The notes under the pieces: generated by a model
The model's database searches: none
Told to the model about the DNA's origin: nothing
The model's input: only the letters and a program-made list of their open reading frames with translations
Source of the DNA: an uncultured SAR92 cluster bacterium
Lineage (GTDB): Bacteria; Pseudomonadota; Gammaproteobacteria; Pseudomonadales; Porticoccaceae
Assembly (NCBI GenBank): GCA_902596775.1
Contig: CACJVE010000003.1
Location: 1 to 64,000, forward strand
DNA length: 64,000 nucleotides
Direction: 5' to 3'
Translations under genes and position numbers: made by a program
In this document: piece by piece, positions 1 to 9,205 of the stretch
How positions within the stretch are numbered: the first letter of the stretch is position 1
Layout of the letters: each line of letters starts with the position of its first letter

Positions 1-44
1 ATTGGACAACTTGCGTGAAGATACTAATAGGGAGGAGGCAAATA

Positions 45-317
45 ATGTCGCGATTAATAATGTGTCGTCTTTTTAAAAAGGAACTACCTGGCTTAGAGTA
101 TCCTCCATTTCCAGGACCTGCAGGATCAGAGATATTTGAGAATGTGTCGAAAGAAGCATGGTCAAAATGGATCGCCCATCAAACCACTTTAATAAATGAG
201 AAAAGATTGAATATGATGGATGTCGAGTCCAGGAAATACTTATCTGAGCAAAGAGAGAAATTCTTGAGCGGTGAGGATGTAGATCAAGCAGAAGGCTTCA
301 TTTCGACAACAGAATAA
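45..317 (+). CDS. yggX: Probable Fe(2+)-trafficking protein YggX
   Basis: Small cytosolic protein of the YggX family, linked to iron handling and protection of Fe-S clusters from oxidation. The 90-residue length matches the family (about 91). Family signatures are visible: MSR start followed by a conserved Cys at residue 6, the FPGPAG turn, SKEAWSKW, and QTTLINEKRLNMM in the middle. I chose the ATG at 45 because GGAGGAGG at 31-38 sits six bases upstream; an in-frame ATG at 15 has no comparable site and would add residues unlike the family. In many gammaproteobacteria yggX follows mutY; the 44 bases upstream are too short to identify what precedes it here. Confidence 0.93.
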   Translation: MSRLIMCRLFKKELPGLEYPPFPGPAGSEIFENVSKEAWSKWIAHQTTLINEKRLNMMDVESRKYLSEQREKFLSGEDVDQAEGFISTTE

Positions 318-381
318 TGGCTTGACGAATTTCTATTCAGAGGATTTAATACGCAGTCTCTAAATATGTCCACATAAAAAT

Positions 382-457
382 GCCCAGATAGCTCAGTCGG
401 TAGAGCAAAGGACTGAAAATCCTTGTGTCGGTGGTTCGATTCCACCTCTGGGCACCA
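382..457 (+). tRNA. tRNA-Phe (GAA anticodon)
   Basis: A 76-nt cloverleaf with the acceptor stem GCCCAGA/TCTGGGC, D-arm GCTCAGTCGGTAGAGC, anticodon loop CTGAAAA giving GAA, T-arm around GGTTCGATTCC, and an encoded CCA at 455-457. Its 3' fifty bases recur at 10600-10649 with two substitutions, so this gene is a candidate integration site for the segment that follows it. Confidence 0.97.
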
Positions 458-520
458 AGAAAAGTCATTAAAATCAATAAGTTAAAAGATAACTTCTCTT
501 CACTCATATTTGCAAAAAAT

Positions 521-570
521 TTGAACACTTTTGAACACTAGTAGGTGGTGTTCAAAAAATATACTCAAGG
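521..570. repeat. TTGAACAC hairpin repeat, copy A
   Basis: Sits 63 bases after tRNA-Phe in the 350-base gap before the S9 peptidase. It holds TTGAACACTT followed by TTGAACAC, nine bases, then GTGTTCAA, so a tandem repeat runs into an inverted repeat. The first 22 bases are identical to copy B at 2873, and similarity continues to the CTCAAG at about 563-568. The rest of the 458-807 gap is AT-rich, with no convincing gene and only the ribosome binding site of the next gene. It could be a recombination arm site or a plain intergenic repeat. Confidence 0.75.
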
Positions 571-807
571 TAACACTTTCTGAGCGCATTTCCTCACGAC
601 TTATAGTAGAGATCCAAAGCAGTATCAATTCGCACTATACGTTGATATTCATTTTAAACTCGGATAATAGTATCCGACCTAATTCTTTGAGAAGTCTGTA
701 AACGGTTAATGAGACCCATCCGTTACCTTTAGTAAGATAGTTTTTTTCATCAATTAAATATTTATTGATGGGATGCACAACTCCAAGCTTGTTTAAGGAG
801 ATCAATT

Positions 808-2778
808 TTGAAATCTTTAATTCGTCATTTTTTTTTGATCGCAATTTTCAGCATGCTTTCTTTCTCAACTGTTTATGCAGAAACCTACTCTGTATTTGAG
901 TGGGCAAAACGCTCTAACATCACTAACGTACTTTTATCACCAGATGGAGAGAAAGTTGCTTTATTGAGAAATGACAATTTTATTATTGATAGGCCAATTC
1001 TCGAAGTTTATGACGCAAATAATCTAGGCAATCGTCCATTCCGAATGAATTCTTCTAATACGGAAATAATTGATTTTTACTGGATCGCAGACGATAAAAT
1101 TGTTTTGACAGCAAAACTGAAAGAAAGAGAGAAGATTGAAGGCTACAATGAGGGAGTTTATGAGTATCTCACAGGTGTTTTAACGCTAGATAAAAATCCG
1201 CAAAAGTCAAAATTGAAAAATTTAAATAAACGAGCAGGTACTCGTTCCCGTCCCTATATAGAAAGCTCTCTACCGAAATATCCAAACAACATTTTACTTT
1301 CGGTCGATGGAAAGTATTACAACTATAATGTGAAAACTGACAAGAGTAGAGTGATCACTCGAGAACATGGAGGAGTCTATTCAATCAGATTTGACGAAGA
1401 CGCAAATCCCAGATTTGCTCGTGGTTATGATGCTAAAAAAAACGAGCGTCTTTTTTATTACAGAGAAGCCGATTCAAAAAAATGGGAAATCATACACAGA
1501 CAACATATATCTGATTTTGAAAGATGGCGCATTCAAGGATTTGATCCAGCAAATCCAAATGATCTTTTAATAATTGCTAATAACGGCCATGACAAACAAG
1601 GTCTCTGGTCGTTCGATCCAAAGACAAAAAAATATAAAGAATTAATTTACCGACGTTCAGATGTTGACGTTGTATCTACTGTTGATCATACCAACAGGTA
1701 TACCAACGAAGATACCATAACAGCAATAAGGTATTTTGTGGGGAGAGAGGAAAAATTTCAATGGTTTGATGGAGAAGAGCAAGCAATTTACGAACAATTA
1801 AAATCGCTAGTCCCAAACTCTGACCGTCTATCAATAAGAAGTCGCTCCCGTGATGGAATGAGCATAATAATACGTAATAGGGGTCCAAGAGATCCTGGAA
1901 CTTACTATCTTCTAAAAAATGGTGAATTTAAAGTTATTGGATCAACTAAACCCGGATTATCTAGTGAGTATTTGGCGAATGTGGAAGCAATTACCTATGA
2001 AGCTCGTGATGGCAGGAAGATAAGAGGGTTTATTACCACACCTAACTCAAAACCACCTTATCCTCTTGTCGTAATGCCACATGGAGGTCCTTTTATTGGA
2101 GAGAATCCAGGGTTTAATGAGTGGGCGCAGATGCTCGCAAATAGAGGTTTTATGGTTTTACAACCTCAATATCGAGGATCAAAGTATTTTGGTCTTGACT
2201 TCTATAAAACAGCTTTTATAAACGGAGGACAGGGTGGCTATCAAATGCAGGATGATAAAGATGATGGTGCTCTTTATTTGGTAGAAAAAGGATTGGTAGA
2301 CCCGAATAGAATGATGATGTTTGGATGGTCATATGGGGGATACGCTTCCTTGATTGCTGCAGCTAGGACGCCACAGATATATCAGTGCGTAATTGCAGGA
2401 GCGTCTTTCCCCGATCCAATTATGCAAGTCAATTACTACAGAAATCGTCTTAATAGAAGTGGTGGTTCAACCGCAGCGATAGAGCAACTAAATATGTGGT
2501 TAAAAAGCATGTCTCCACTAGAGCAAGCAGCAGAGGTTAACATTCCCATACTTATAGTGCATGGTGATGTTGATCAAAGAACTCCTCCAAAAGCCGTTAG
2601 AAAATATATTAAGGCTCTAAAAAAATATAACAAAGATCATAAAGCTGTCTGGTTAAAAGGTGCTGATCATTTTCAAAATAGTCTATTTTTCAGACATAAG
2701 CTTGAATTTTATTCTGAAGTTGAAAAGTACCTAAAAACCGATTGTTTTAAAAATACTGAGGAGTTAGCTGAGCGATGA
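808..2778 (+). CDS. Exported S9-family prolyl oligopeptidase-like serine peptidase
   Basis: Alpha/beta-hydrolase peptidase of family S9 (acylaminoacyl peptidase / dipeptidyl peptidase type), probably periplasmic and acting on small peptides. A signal peptide (residues 1-24, cleaving after VYA) is followed by a beta-propeller-like region (about 30-390) and the catalytic domain (about 400-640). The triad is visible: Ser508 in GWSYGG, Asp589 in HGDVDQR and His621 in GADHF. The start is TTG at 808, supported by AAGGAG at 796-801. The gene stands alone between two copies of the TTGAACAC repeat (521 and 2873), so it may be a separately acquired module. Substrate unknown. Confidence 0.9.
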   Translation: MKSLIRHFFLIAIFSMLSFSTVYAETYSVFEWAKRSNITNVLLSPDGEKVALLRNDNFIIDRPILEVYDANNLGNRPFRMNSSNTEIIDFYWIADDKIVLTAKLKEREKIEGYNEGVYEYLTGVLTLDKNPQKSKLKNLNKRAGTRSRPYIESSLPKYPNNILLSVDGKYYNYNVKTDKSRVITREHGGVYSIRFDEDANPRFARGYDAKKNERLFYYREADSKKWEIIHRQHISDFERWRIQGFDPANPNDLLIIANNGHDKQGLWSFDPKTKKYKELIYRRSDVDVVSTVDHTNRYTNEDTITAIRYFVGREEKFQWFDGEEQAIYEQLKSLVPNSDRLSIRSRSRDGMSIIIRNRGPRDPGTYYLLKNGEFKVIGSTKPGLSSEYLANVEAITYEARDGRKIRGFITTPNSKPPYPLVVMPHGGPFIGENPGFNEWAQMLANRGFMVLQPQYRGSKYFGLDFYKTAFINGGQGGYQMQDDKDDGALYLVEKGLVDPNRMMMFGWSYGGYASLIAAARTPQIYQCVIAGASFPDPIMQVNYYRNRLNRSGGSTAAIEQLNMWLKSMSPLEQAAEVNIPILIVHGDVDQRTPPKAVRKYIKALKKYNKDHKAVWLKGADHFQNSLFFRHKLEFYSEVEKYLKTDCFKNTEELAER

Positions 2779-2799
2779 TTTTTCAGAAGGTTGGTCATC

Positions 2800-2880
2800 T
2801 GTTGATTAATCAACATTCTGGATATGCGCTGTTCAAAATAGCGTTAGTATTTGGGATGATAATGAATATTTTTTGAACAC
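2800..2880. repeat. 81-bp structured repeat, copy B
   Basis: Aligns without gaps to 10474-10554, with 68 of 81 positions identical by eye. It begins with the perfect 14-base palindrome GTTGATTAATCAAC (2801-2814) and contains a CGCT...AGCG stem-loop kept in both copies. It runs straight into the TTGAACAC hairpin repeat starting at 2873. Noncoding, between the S9 peptidase stop and the convergent glycosyltransferase stop. Confidence 0.8.
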
Positions 2881-2922
2881 TTTTGAACACTAGTCTATGG
2901 TGTTCAAAAATTATGCCCTCAA
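2873..2922. repeat. TTGAACAC hairpin repeat, copy B
   Basis: Second copy of the element at 521-570. The tandem TTGAACAC units (2873, 2883) and the inverted GTGTTCAA (2899-2906) are conserved, while part of the hairpin loop differs. It directly joins the right edge of the 81-bp repeat, so two repeat types that are separate elsewhere are fused here. Confidence 0.78.
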
Positions 2923-2973
2923 GAATCTGGATGCTACAAACCCGACTGCTTTACCATTTAACTCTTTTAAACT

Positions 2974-3993
2974 TTACGATATTTGACTCCAAACTTTCCG
3001 CGATAATTCCTCAACAGAACATCTTTTTGGGTCGATTATCCAGTTAGCAACATATTCCGCAGTATCTGGAAATGCAATTGGCTTTCCCTCTGGCTGCTCC
3101 AACCAAGACTTAATTACTTGTTTATCTAAGCTTGTCATAATGGTAGCTTTATTAAGTTTTTTGAGCGCCTTTAGATTGCATAGTTGCTCGTATTGACCAG
3201 TTAATGGTTTGAGTAACATCTTTTTACCATACATCAAACATTCGCTTGATAGTTCAAACCCGGCGTTAGCGATAACTCCTTTACAGTATTTCAGCTCATG
3301 ATGAAATTTTTCAACCGAAATAGGATTAATGGTTATATTGTGGAGTTTTTGTTGGAATTTAGTGTTTGCGAATATTTCAAACTGTATTTCTTTGAATGGC
3401 TTTAATAATTCTATAATCTCCTCAATACTCTCAAAACCCATGTAAACCACTATTTTGTCATTAGAGTGTTCAGCAGGCCTAACCTTTCTTATTAATGGTG
3501 GCAACACGGGTTGGTTAAAGTGGTGATAGTGGAAACCTAGTTTGTAATCGCCTGGGGAAAAAATCCGCATTATTAACTTTGATATAAAATTTCCACCGAC
3601 CTTAGGCACATCGTAAAAAAAAGCAGATTGATGGCTTAAAGAAATACTTGGACACCCCTTAATTTTAGCGGCCCAAGCAGTGATAGGTTCGAAGTCAGAG
3701 ATTACTAGGTCATAAGTTTTTAAGTCCAATGATCTAATATTTTTAATTAACTCTAGAAAATTATTCTGTTTAACAGTACGGAAAGGTTTTAAGCTACCAT
3801 TCTCTGTTACAAAGGTAAGGCCAGTAAATACCTTATATTCTCCAAATTCATCCATATCAAAATAGTTTTCCTTTTTTCTTCCCGAAAAAACGAAGTCTAT
3901 TTCAACATCAGTTCTCCTTAAATAAGGAAGTAATGCTCGTGTTCTCGCAATGTGTCCGTTCCCAGTTCCTTGAACCCCATATAGTATTTTCAA
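2974..3993 (-). CDS. MurG-like glycosyltransferase family protein (MJ1255/VC2487 type)
   Basis: A 339-residue protein resembling the uncharacterised MJ1255/VC2487 group of GT-B (family 28-like) glycosyltransferases. The N-terminal GVQGTGNGHIART is the expected glycine-rich donor-side loop, and the C-terminal half has the NAGFELSSECLMYGKK segment seen in MurG-like nucleotide-sugar binding folds. I place the start at TTG 3993: it overlaps the TGA of the upstream PAP2 gene as TTGA and gives the usual MKILYG N-terminus, whereas the ATG at 4020 would add ten untypical residues. Coupling to a lipid phosphatase suggests work on a polyprenyl- or lipid-linked sugar, but acceptor and product cannot be read from the sequence. 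Confidence 0.8.
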   Translation of the reverse strand: MKILYGVQGTGNGHIARTRALLPYLRRTDVEIDFVFSGRKKENYFDMDEFGEYKVFTGLTFVTENGSLKPFRTVKQNNFLELIKNIRSLDLKTYDLVISDFEPITAWAAKIKGCPSISLSHQSAFFYDVPKVGGNFISKLIMRIFSPGDYKLGFHYHHFNQPVLPPLIRKVRPAEHSNDKIVVYMGFESIEEIIELLKPFKEIQFEIFANTKFQQKLHNITINPISVEKFHHELKYCKGVIANAGFELSSECLMYGKKMLLKPLTGQYEQLCNLKALKKLNKATIMTSLDKQVIKSWLEQPEGKPIAFPDTAEYVANWIIDPKRCSVEELSRKVWSQIS

Positions 3994-4505
3994 GAGATCA
4001 AAATACCTAGGTGAGCACAAAGTATCCCTAACAAGGCACCAATAATGACATCTGTGGGAAAATGAACTCCAAGAATAATTCTAGACAAACCGATAGCTCC
4101 CGCCAGTAAATAAACAACAGGCGCAAATATTGGAAAGTAATAACAGAAGCTTGTGGCCATAACAAACGCAGCCATTGTATGACCGGAAGGAAAACTAAAT
4201 TGATCGGAGGGAATCACCAAGCGATTACAGCAGTTAAGTTTTTCAAACGGTCGATCTCGTTTAAATACCTGTTTTAATATCATAAAGATGGGAATTTCAA
4301 TTGCAAAGGCGACTAGGGTCGTTTTGATAAATAATTCAGACTCTAAACTGCCGAACATGAAAACCAGTAGACCGAAGAGCACATAAAAGTCTCCATCTCC
4401 GAGTCTTGAGATTTTAATGAATAATTTTTTTAGGGGGACCTTGGACTGGAGTTTTATCAACACTAAAAATAAGTTTTCGTCGTAACTCACTATTTTCTTT
4501 AGCAT
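3990..4505 (-). CDS. PAP2-family membrane lipid phosphatase
   Basis: A 171-residue integral membrane phosphatase with the three PAP2 signature motifs in order: KQVFKRDRP, PSGHT and SRIILGVHFPTD, which hold the catalytic histidines and arginine. Hydrophobic segments between them suggest five or six membrane helices with an outward-facing active site. Family members dephosphorylate undecaprenyl pyrophosphate, phosphatidate or phosphatidylglycerophosphate; which applies here is unknown. It shares four bases (TTGA) with the downstream glycosyltransferase, so the two are probably translated together. Confidence 0.9.
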   Translation of the reverse strand: MLKKIVSYDENLFLVLIKLQSKVPLKKLFIKISRLGDGDFYVLFGLLVFMFGSLESELFIKTTLVAFAIEIPIFMILKQVFKRDRPFEKLNCCNRLVIPSDQFSFPSGHTMAAFVMATSFCYYFPIFAPVVYLLAGAIGLSRIILGVHFPTDVIIGALLGILCAHLGILIS

Positions 4506-4700
4506 TTAGTACCATACGAAAGATATTAGAAGGAGAGTACACTGAAAAAAAGTCATTTTTTTGAAGTTTTTATTTCTTTTTCTTTACAGTGCTTCTTAAT
4601 CTTGGTGGAAAATATCGCGACTAAAAACTTTAGTATGTTGTAAAATTCATGTAATAACGGACTATTATCTTAGTCAAAATAGTATAAACGTGGGAGTCTC

Positions 4701-5729
4701 ATGAAAGTCAAAAAAATACAAATTTTTATATGTTATTTCGTAGGTATAAGTCATTTATCAATATCACACGAGTTGTCAGAAAGTCCTGTATATATCAAAC
4801 CATTAATAGAAAAAATTTCGCCTGCACCTTGGACATCACTGAAAGCAAAAGATGAAGGCTCAAAATTCCAGTTTGCTATTATTTCAGATCGGACTGGCAG
4901 AGAGCGAACGGCGATATTTGGGCCAGCGATGGAGAAAGTTGCACTAATGCAGCCAGCATTTGTATTGAGCGTCGGTGACCTCATAGAAGGCTATACAGAC
5001 AATAAAGAAACGGTTATGAGAGAATGGGATGAGCTCGACAATTTCGTGGAAAAACTTGACGCTCCGTTTTTCTATACGCCAGGTAATCATGATTATTCAA
5101 ATCAATCCATGGCAGATGTATGGCGCGAGCGTTATGGCGCAAATTACTATAGCCTTCTTTACAAAGATGTTTTATTCGTAGTCCTTAACTCTGGTCTTTT
5201 TGATAGAAGTGGAATTGATGGACACGGTCAGCGCCGAGGTAATTGGAATGAAGAGCAGTCAGAGCAACTAAAATGGCTGGAGAGCACCCTTACAGAATAC
5301 AATGATGTTCGTTGGACATTTTTAATAATGCATAGGCCATACTGGCGTTTTGACTGGAAGCGAACCATAATTCCGCAGGGAACTAAAGGACCTTGGAAGA
5401 GACATACAGACACAATACCAGAATGGATTCGTGTTGAGGAAATGCTCGAAGATAGAAACTACACCGCGTTCGCGGGGCATTTGCATAGTTATGAATATTC
5501 AGATTCATCCACAGAGAATCACACTCATGAGAAAATTTCCCTGGCCACTACAGGGGGAATCTCTAATTTAAGAGGTTTACAATATGGAGAGTTTGATCAC
5601 TTTGTTTGGGTAACTATGAATGAAGACGGACCTGTTATCGCCAACATTCTTCTTGATGGAGTCTTTGACAAAAATCCTGCAATGCCTAATAAAAGACCTT
5701 GGTGGATTGATTCCGACGATAACCCTTAA
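4701..5729 (+). CDS. Exported calcineurin-like metallophosphoesterase
   Basis: A 342-residue metallophosphoesterase with a short hydrophobic leader (residues about 7-22), so periplasmic or surface-located. The two-metal motifs run in order: ISDRTG (a variation of the usual DxH), VGDLIEGY, TPGNHDYS, MHRPYW and GHLHSYEY. The Arg in place of His in the first motif is a real deviation from DxH and may alter the metal site. GGGAG at 4691-4695 precedes the ATG. It lies alone on the plus strand between minus-strand genes. Given nearby phosphatases and a nucleoside transporter, phosphate-ester hydrolysis outside the cytoplasm is the likely role. Confidence 0.87.
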   Translation: MKVKKIQIFICYFVGISHLSISHELSESPVYIKPLIEKISPAPWTSLKAKDEGSKFQFAIISDRTGRERTAIFGPAMEKVALMQPAFVLSVGDLIEGYTDNKETVMREWDELDNFVEKLDAPFFYTPGNHDYSNQSMADVWRERYGANYYSLLYKDVLFVVLNSGLFDRSGIDGHGQRRGNWNEEQSEQLKWLESTLTEYNDVRWTFLIMHRPYWRFDWKRTIIPQGTKGPWKRHTDTIPEWIRVEEMLEDRNYTAFAGHLHSYEYSDSSTENHTHEKISLATTGGISNLRGLQYGEFDHFVWVTMNEDGPVIANILLDGVFDKNPAMPNKRPWWIDSDDNP

Positions 5730-5880
5730 TCTAAAAATAGTAATTAGTCACACTTATAAGTGGTCTGGATACAGTTGCATTACTATGCAAAGTTAGGATA
5801 GTCATAAATTTTTCGTATGACTGCAGGTTATAAATCTTTCAAATTTAGATAGAGCTTCTTCTGATCTCATCACTTCAGGC

Positions 5881-5912
5881 AAAAAAAAGCACCTTTAAAA
5901 AAAGGTGCTTTA
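5881..5912 (-). terminator. Rho-independent terminator for the Oar-like receptor gene
   Basis: Read on the minus strand, AAAGCACCTTT and AAAGGTGCTTT form an 11-bp stem with a T-rich loop, followed by a run of T. It lies 68 bases past the stop of the TonB receptor at 5980. The rest of the 5730-5979 gap has nothing else I recognise. Confidence 0.85.
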
Positions 5913-5979
5913 ATCGAAAAACATCATGCTTTCTGAGTTACAACTCGTTTAAGCTGTTCTGTCTAGCTATACACGTAGT

Positions 5980-8900
5980 CTAGAACTTATAATTAACTCC
6001 CATTCTAATTTCCCAAAGTGAAGCGCCACCTATCCTTGCTTCCGCAATTCCAGCGGCCACATCATCTTCTGTAACACCGAATGGGAAGTTTGGCTTTTCA
6101 AGGACGCCCCAATCATCATTTAGGAAATTCGTCACATTATCAATCACGATGAATGCTCTGGCTTTATGTCCTTCTAGAAGACCTGGAAGTTCTTGAGATA
6201 CTCTCAAATCAGCTTTCGTCCACCATGAACCCTCTTGATCATTTCTAGTGCCAGCTTGAACAAGAACATTCTCATTAAAATCTAAATATGGCGTGTATCC
6301 ATAAGCACCAACGGTGCCTCCATAGCCGCTCAATGTAATACTGTATGGGTATCCAGAGTTGCTTTGGGCATAGAGAGTAAATCGAGTATCATACCCGTCT
6401 ATGAAACTTGTTGTGTAGTTAAAAACTCCGACAAATCGATGTTTCATACTGTAGTTAGAGTTAGACACAACATCTTCTTGCGGATCAAAAAATGATCGAT
6501 TCACATAATTGGAAAATGCAACTGAAGATGTCATCGGGTTAACATCTCTAGCATCGGTATATGCATACCCCAACCTCATATCTAAGCCGCTATCAAAGGA
6601 CTTGAATACTGAAGTTGAGAATGCTTCAGACTCGTTACTGTTTAAACTGTTTGTCAAAACAAAACTCGGCTCTTTAACACTCGCATAAACGGGATAACCT
6701 TCATCTGTCACTTCACCTGTTTTTGCGAGATCGCCACGCTTGTATATTGCTGTATCTTGACCCCGAGTAATCATTAAATCTGCATTGATCACGTAACCAT
6801 TAGGTGCATTCCACGTGCCTCCAAATGAAACTTTCCATTCAGAAGGAATATCGAAATCAGGATCCAAGTAAACAAGTTCAAAGTTGCTACCACCCTCTGC
6901 TACTTGTGTCGCTAAGTTGGAGGGTACACCATACCCAGGACCACACGTAGGTACGTTAGCTTCGCAAAGTACATAATCCAGGGAAAACAAATCGATATTC
7001 CCTCTTTGCTGAACCTGAAAAGCCGAGGTATTTGTGTTGCTGTAAATATTGCTGTACCAAACGTTTGGATTACCACCCGAGAACTGTCCTACGCCTGCCC
7101 TTAAGGTTAGCGTTGGATTAAATTCATATTTTACACCTAATCTCGGCATAATAAGATCTCTGCCATCGAGGCTCGCATCGTTAGCATATCCATAATCAGC
7201 TAGAAAACTTTCATTTACGGCAGGCTTATCGTCGCTTTCGTAGGAATCGTATCTAAGACCGTATGTGACAATCAGCTTGTCATCAATCTGCCATTCATCT
7301 TGAACGTAGACAGTATTGATTGCATACCCCCAGGCAGCTGCGGCATTTAACTCATTGTTATCAGCAGAATTACCGTAATAAATTCTATCTGCAATCCCAG
7401 CTTCGTAATTATCAATACCGTCGAATCGAATCTCGGTATCAACATGTTGATAAAAGAGATTGAAGATATCCATCTCTTCTCGCTCGTATCCAAATGTAAC
7501 AAAGTGTTCCGATAGATCAAGATTGGCTTTGAATATAAAAGAATCAAGTTCCCAGTCAAGGTCATTGGCTTGCCTGCTATCGTCTTGACCAACGTACACA
7601 TCGACATCAGCCAACTCAATCCTAAACTCCGCAAAATCCTTACCCGCGACAGATTCTTGTAAGAAATCAACTTCAGTATTGGAATATCTAATTTCCGTTG
7701 ACAAAACATCAGACCAATCAGAGAATAACGTTCCTGAAATACTGGTTAGTTCAGCTCCACGCTTGTAAAAATGCTTCGAAAACTCAAACTCATCTAAGTC
7801 ACCATCGGACGCATTTAAGTTATATGAATCGTTATACATATAAGTCATCGATAATCTCTGAGACTCATTTGCGTACCAATCCGCCTTCAATAAATACTTT
7901 TCATCGTCGAAGTCTTTAGCTCTTGAGATAGTGTCACCCGGATCAAAACCATAAACCGATTGTGTTATTGCGGCGATTCTATCCAGATCTTCCTGTGAAA
8001 CAGCGACTTCATTAACGGCTCCAGAGCCTAAAGCGCCACGACTATTGAGATCTGCTCCATTATACTTCTCATAGGCCCCATAAATGAATAATTTATCTTC
8101 TATCAACGCGCCACCGAGTTCAAATCCGAATCTCGTCTCCTCATAATCTTGAGACGAGATATCATCTCCTTCTAATTTGTCACCTCTGAGGGCATCACTT
8201 CCATAATCCATGAAGACTGAACCAGATAACTTGTTCTCACCCGTCTTCGTAACAGCATTTATGTTACAAGCAGAGAATCCACCATAGGCGACATCCATCG
8301 GAGCGAGCTCAACTGCCACGCTGGCTATCGAGTCATACGGAAATGGCATCCTTTGAGTTGGATAGCCGTTTGAGTTTAGTCCAAAACCATCGTCCAATCG
8401 GATACCATCCAAGGTTAAACTATTATACCTCGGATTAGCACCATTGCATTGAACAGCGTCTATATCACCTCTGGATTGATCTACAAACAGGCGTGGATCC
8501 TGCTGAATCAAATCATTGAGATTACGGTTTACTGATGGTGCATTACTTAAAGCATCTGCATCAAATATCGCGCTTGGTCCAATTGCAGTATTCACCAAAG
8601 CAGAGTTAACACCCAATACAACAATTTCCTCCACAGCACCAACTCGTTTATCCACCACAGCGATTTGACCAACAGCCAAATCAACGCCTTTCTCAACTAT
8701 GGAGACTCCCGGTGCTGAAATACTCACGTCATAATTAGTCCCAGCTGGCAGATTTCTCACTACATAATTGCCCTCGTTTGAAACAGAGACTTCTCTCACA
8801 AAACCCGTTTCAGGATTCACAACCTTAACAACTGCATTTGTTATTGGACTTCCATCTGCATCAGAGATAGTGCCACGAATGCCTGCGGTAGTTTGCGACT

Positions 8901-8988
8901 CTGCAACGTTTGGCATAACGATAAAACTTATTGCCAAAACGCTTGCTGCACTAAACAGCCCTCGCTTGACTCGAAATAAATCAAACAT
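5980..8988 (-). CDS. TonB-dependent receptor with N-terminal carboxypeptidase-regulatory-like domain (Oar-like)
   Basis: A 1002-residue outer membrane receptor. After a signal peptide (about 1-32) comes a beta-sandwich carboxypeptidase-regulatory-like domain (about 35-115; GIRGTISDADGSPI and the AVVKVVN strand). A TonB-box-like EEIVVLG follows, then the plug (about 130-260, with RYNSLTLDGIRLDDGFG) and a long 22-strand-type barrel ending in aromatic Phe (GVNYKF). This Oar/OmpA-related architecture is known for large organic substrates such as peptides or glycans. It is transcribed alone and divergently from the CNT transporter at 9206, with its own terminator. The substrate is not evident; neighbours point to phosphorylated organics or nucleosides. 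Confidence 0.92.
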   Translation of the reverse strand: MFDLFRVKRGLFSAASVLAISFIVMPNVAESQTTAGIRGTISDADGSPITNAVVKVVNPETGFVREVSVSNEGNYVVRNLPAGTNYDVSISAPGVSIVEKGVDLAVGQIAVVDKRVGAVEEIVVLGVNSALVNTAIGPSAIFDADALSNAPSVNRNLNDLIQQDPRLFVDQSRGDIDAVQCNGANPRYNSLTLDGIRLDDGFGLNSNGYPTQRMPFPYDSIASVAVELAPMDVAYGGFSACNINAVTKTGENKLSGSVFMDYGSDALRGDKLEGDDISSQDYEETRFGFELGGALIEDKLFIYGAYEKYNGADLNSRGALGSGAVNEVAVSQEDLDRIAAITQSVYGFDPGDTISRAKDFDDEKYLLKADWYANESQRLSMTYMYNDSYNLNASDGDLDEFEFSKHFYKRGAELTSISGTLFSDWSDVLSTEIRYSNTEVDFLQESVAGKDFAEFRIELADVDVYVGQDDSRQANDLDWELDSFIFKANLDLSEHFVTFGYEREEMDIFNLFYQHVDTEIRFDGIDNYEAGIADRIYYGNSADNNELNAAAAWGYAINTVYVQDEWQIDDKLIVTYGLRYDSYESDDKPAVNESFLADYGYANDASLDGRDLIMPRLGVKYEFNPTLTLRAGVGQFSGGNPNVWYSNIYSNTNTSAFQVQQRGNIDLFSLDYVLCEANVPTCGPGYGVPSNLATQVAEGGSNFELVYLDPDFDIPSEWKVSFGGTWNAPNGYVINADLMITRGQDTAIYKRGDLAKTGEVTDEGYPVYASVKEPSFVLTNSLNSNESEAFSTSVFKSFDSGLDMRLGYAYTDARDVNPMTSSVAFSNYVNRSFFDPQEDVVSNSNYSMKHRFVGVFNYTTSFIDGYDTRFTLYAQSNSGYPYSITLSGYGGTVGAYGYTPYLDFNENVLVQAGTRNDQEGSWWTKADLRVSQELPGLLEGHKARAFIVIDNVTNFLNDDWGVLEKPNFPFGVTEDDVAAGIAEARIGGASLWEIRMGVNYKF

Positions 8989-9205
8989 AATAAAATAACC
9001 CCCGTTGGTTAATAAAAGATCGTGAGTATAATGGCCAATAAAGATTGCAATAAAATTACATGATTCGTATTTTTTAAATTTAAAATACAGATTGATTTAT
9101 TACTAGGTCATTCAATTAAAAATAGCTTGTCAACATAAGAGTTTCTTACCACTTGGGTGCATAAGGTGTACCATAAAAAGGTATGAATTTAAGGTAAAAA
9201 TAATT

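Noticed and set aside
1..44. Possible 3' end of mutY before yggX
   Set aside because: Only five codons precede a stop in the relevant frame; nothing identifiable.
346..528. Minus-strand 60-codon frame across tRNA-Phe
   Set aside because: It is the antisense of the tRNA; its middle is the well-known spurious peptide read from tRNA genes, with no ribosome site.
2925..2972. tRNA-like remnant on the minus strand (AGTTAAATGGTAAAGC resembles a D-arm, then a GTTTGTAGC loop)
   Set aside because: Only the D-arm resembles a tRNA; the anticodon stem pairs poorly, and no T-arm or acceptor stem follows. Could be a decayed tRNA end, but too weak to call.
8989..9205. Promoters between the Oar-like receptor and the CNT transporter
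   Set aside because: AT-rich with several partial -10 like strings on both strands, but no pair of elements stands out enough to report.
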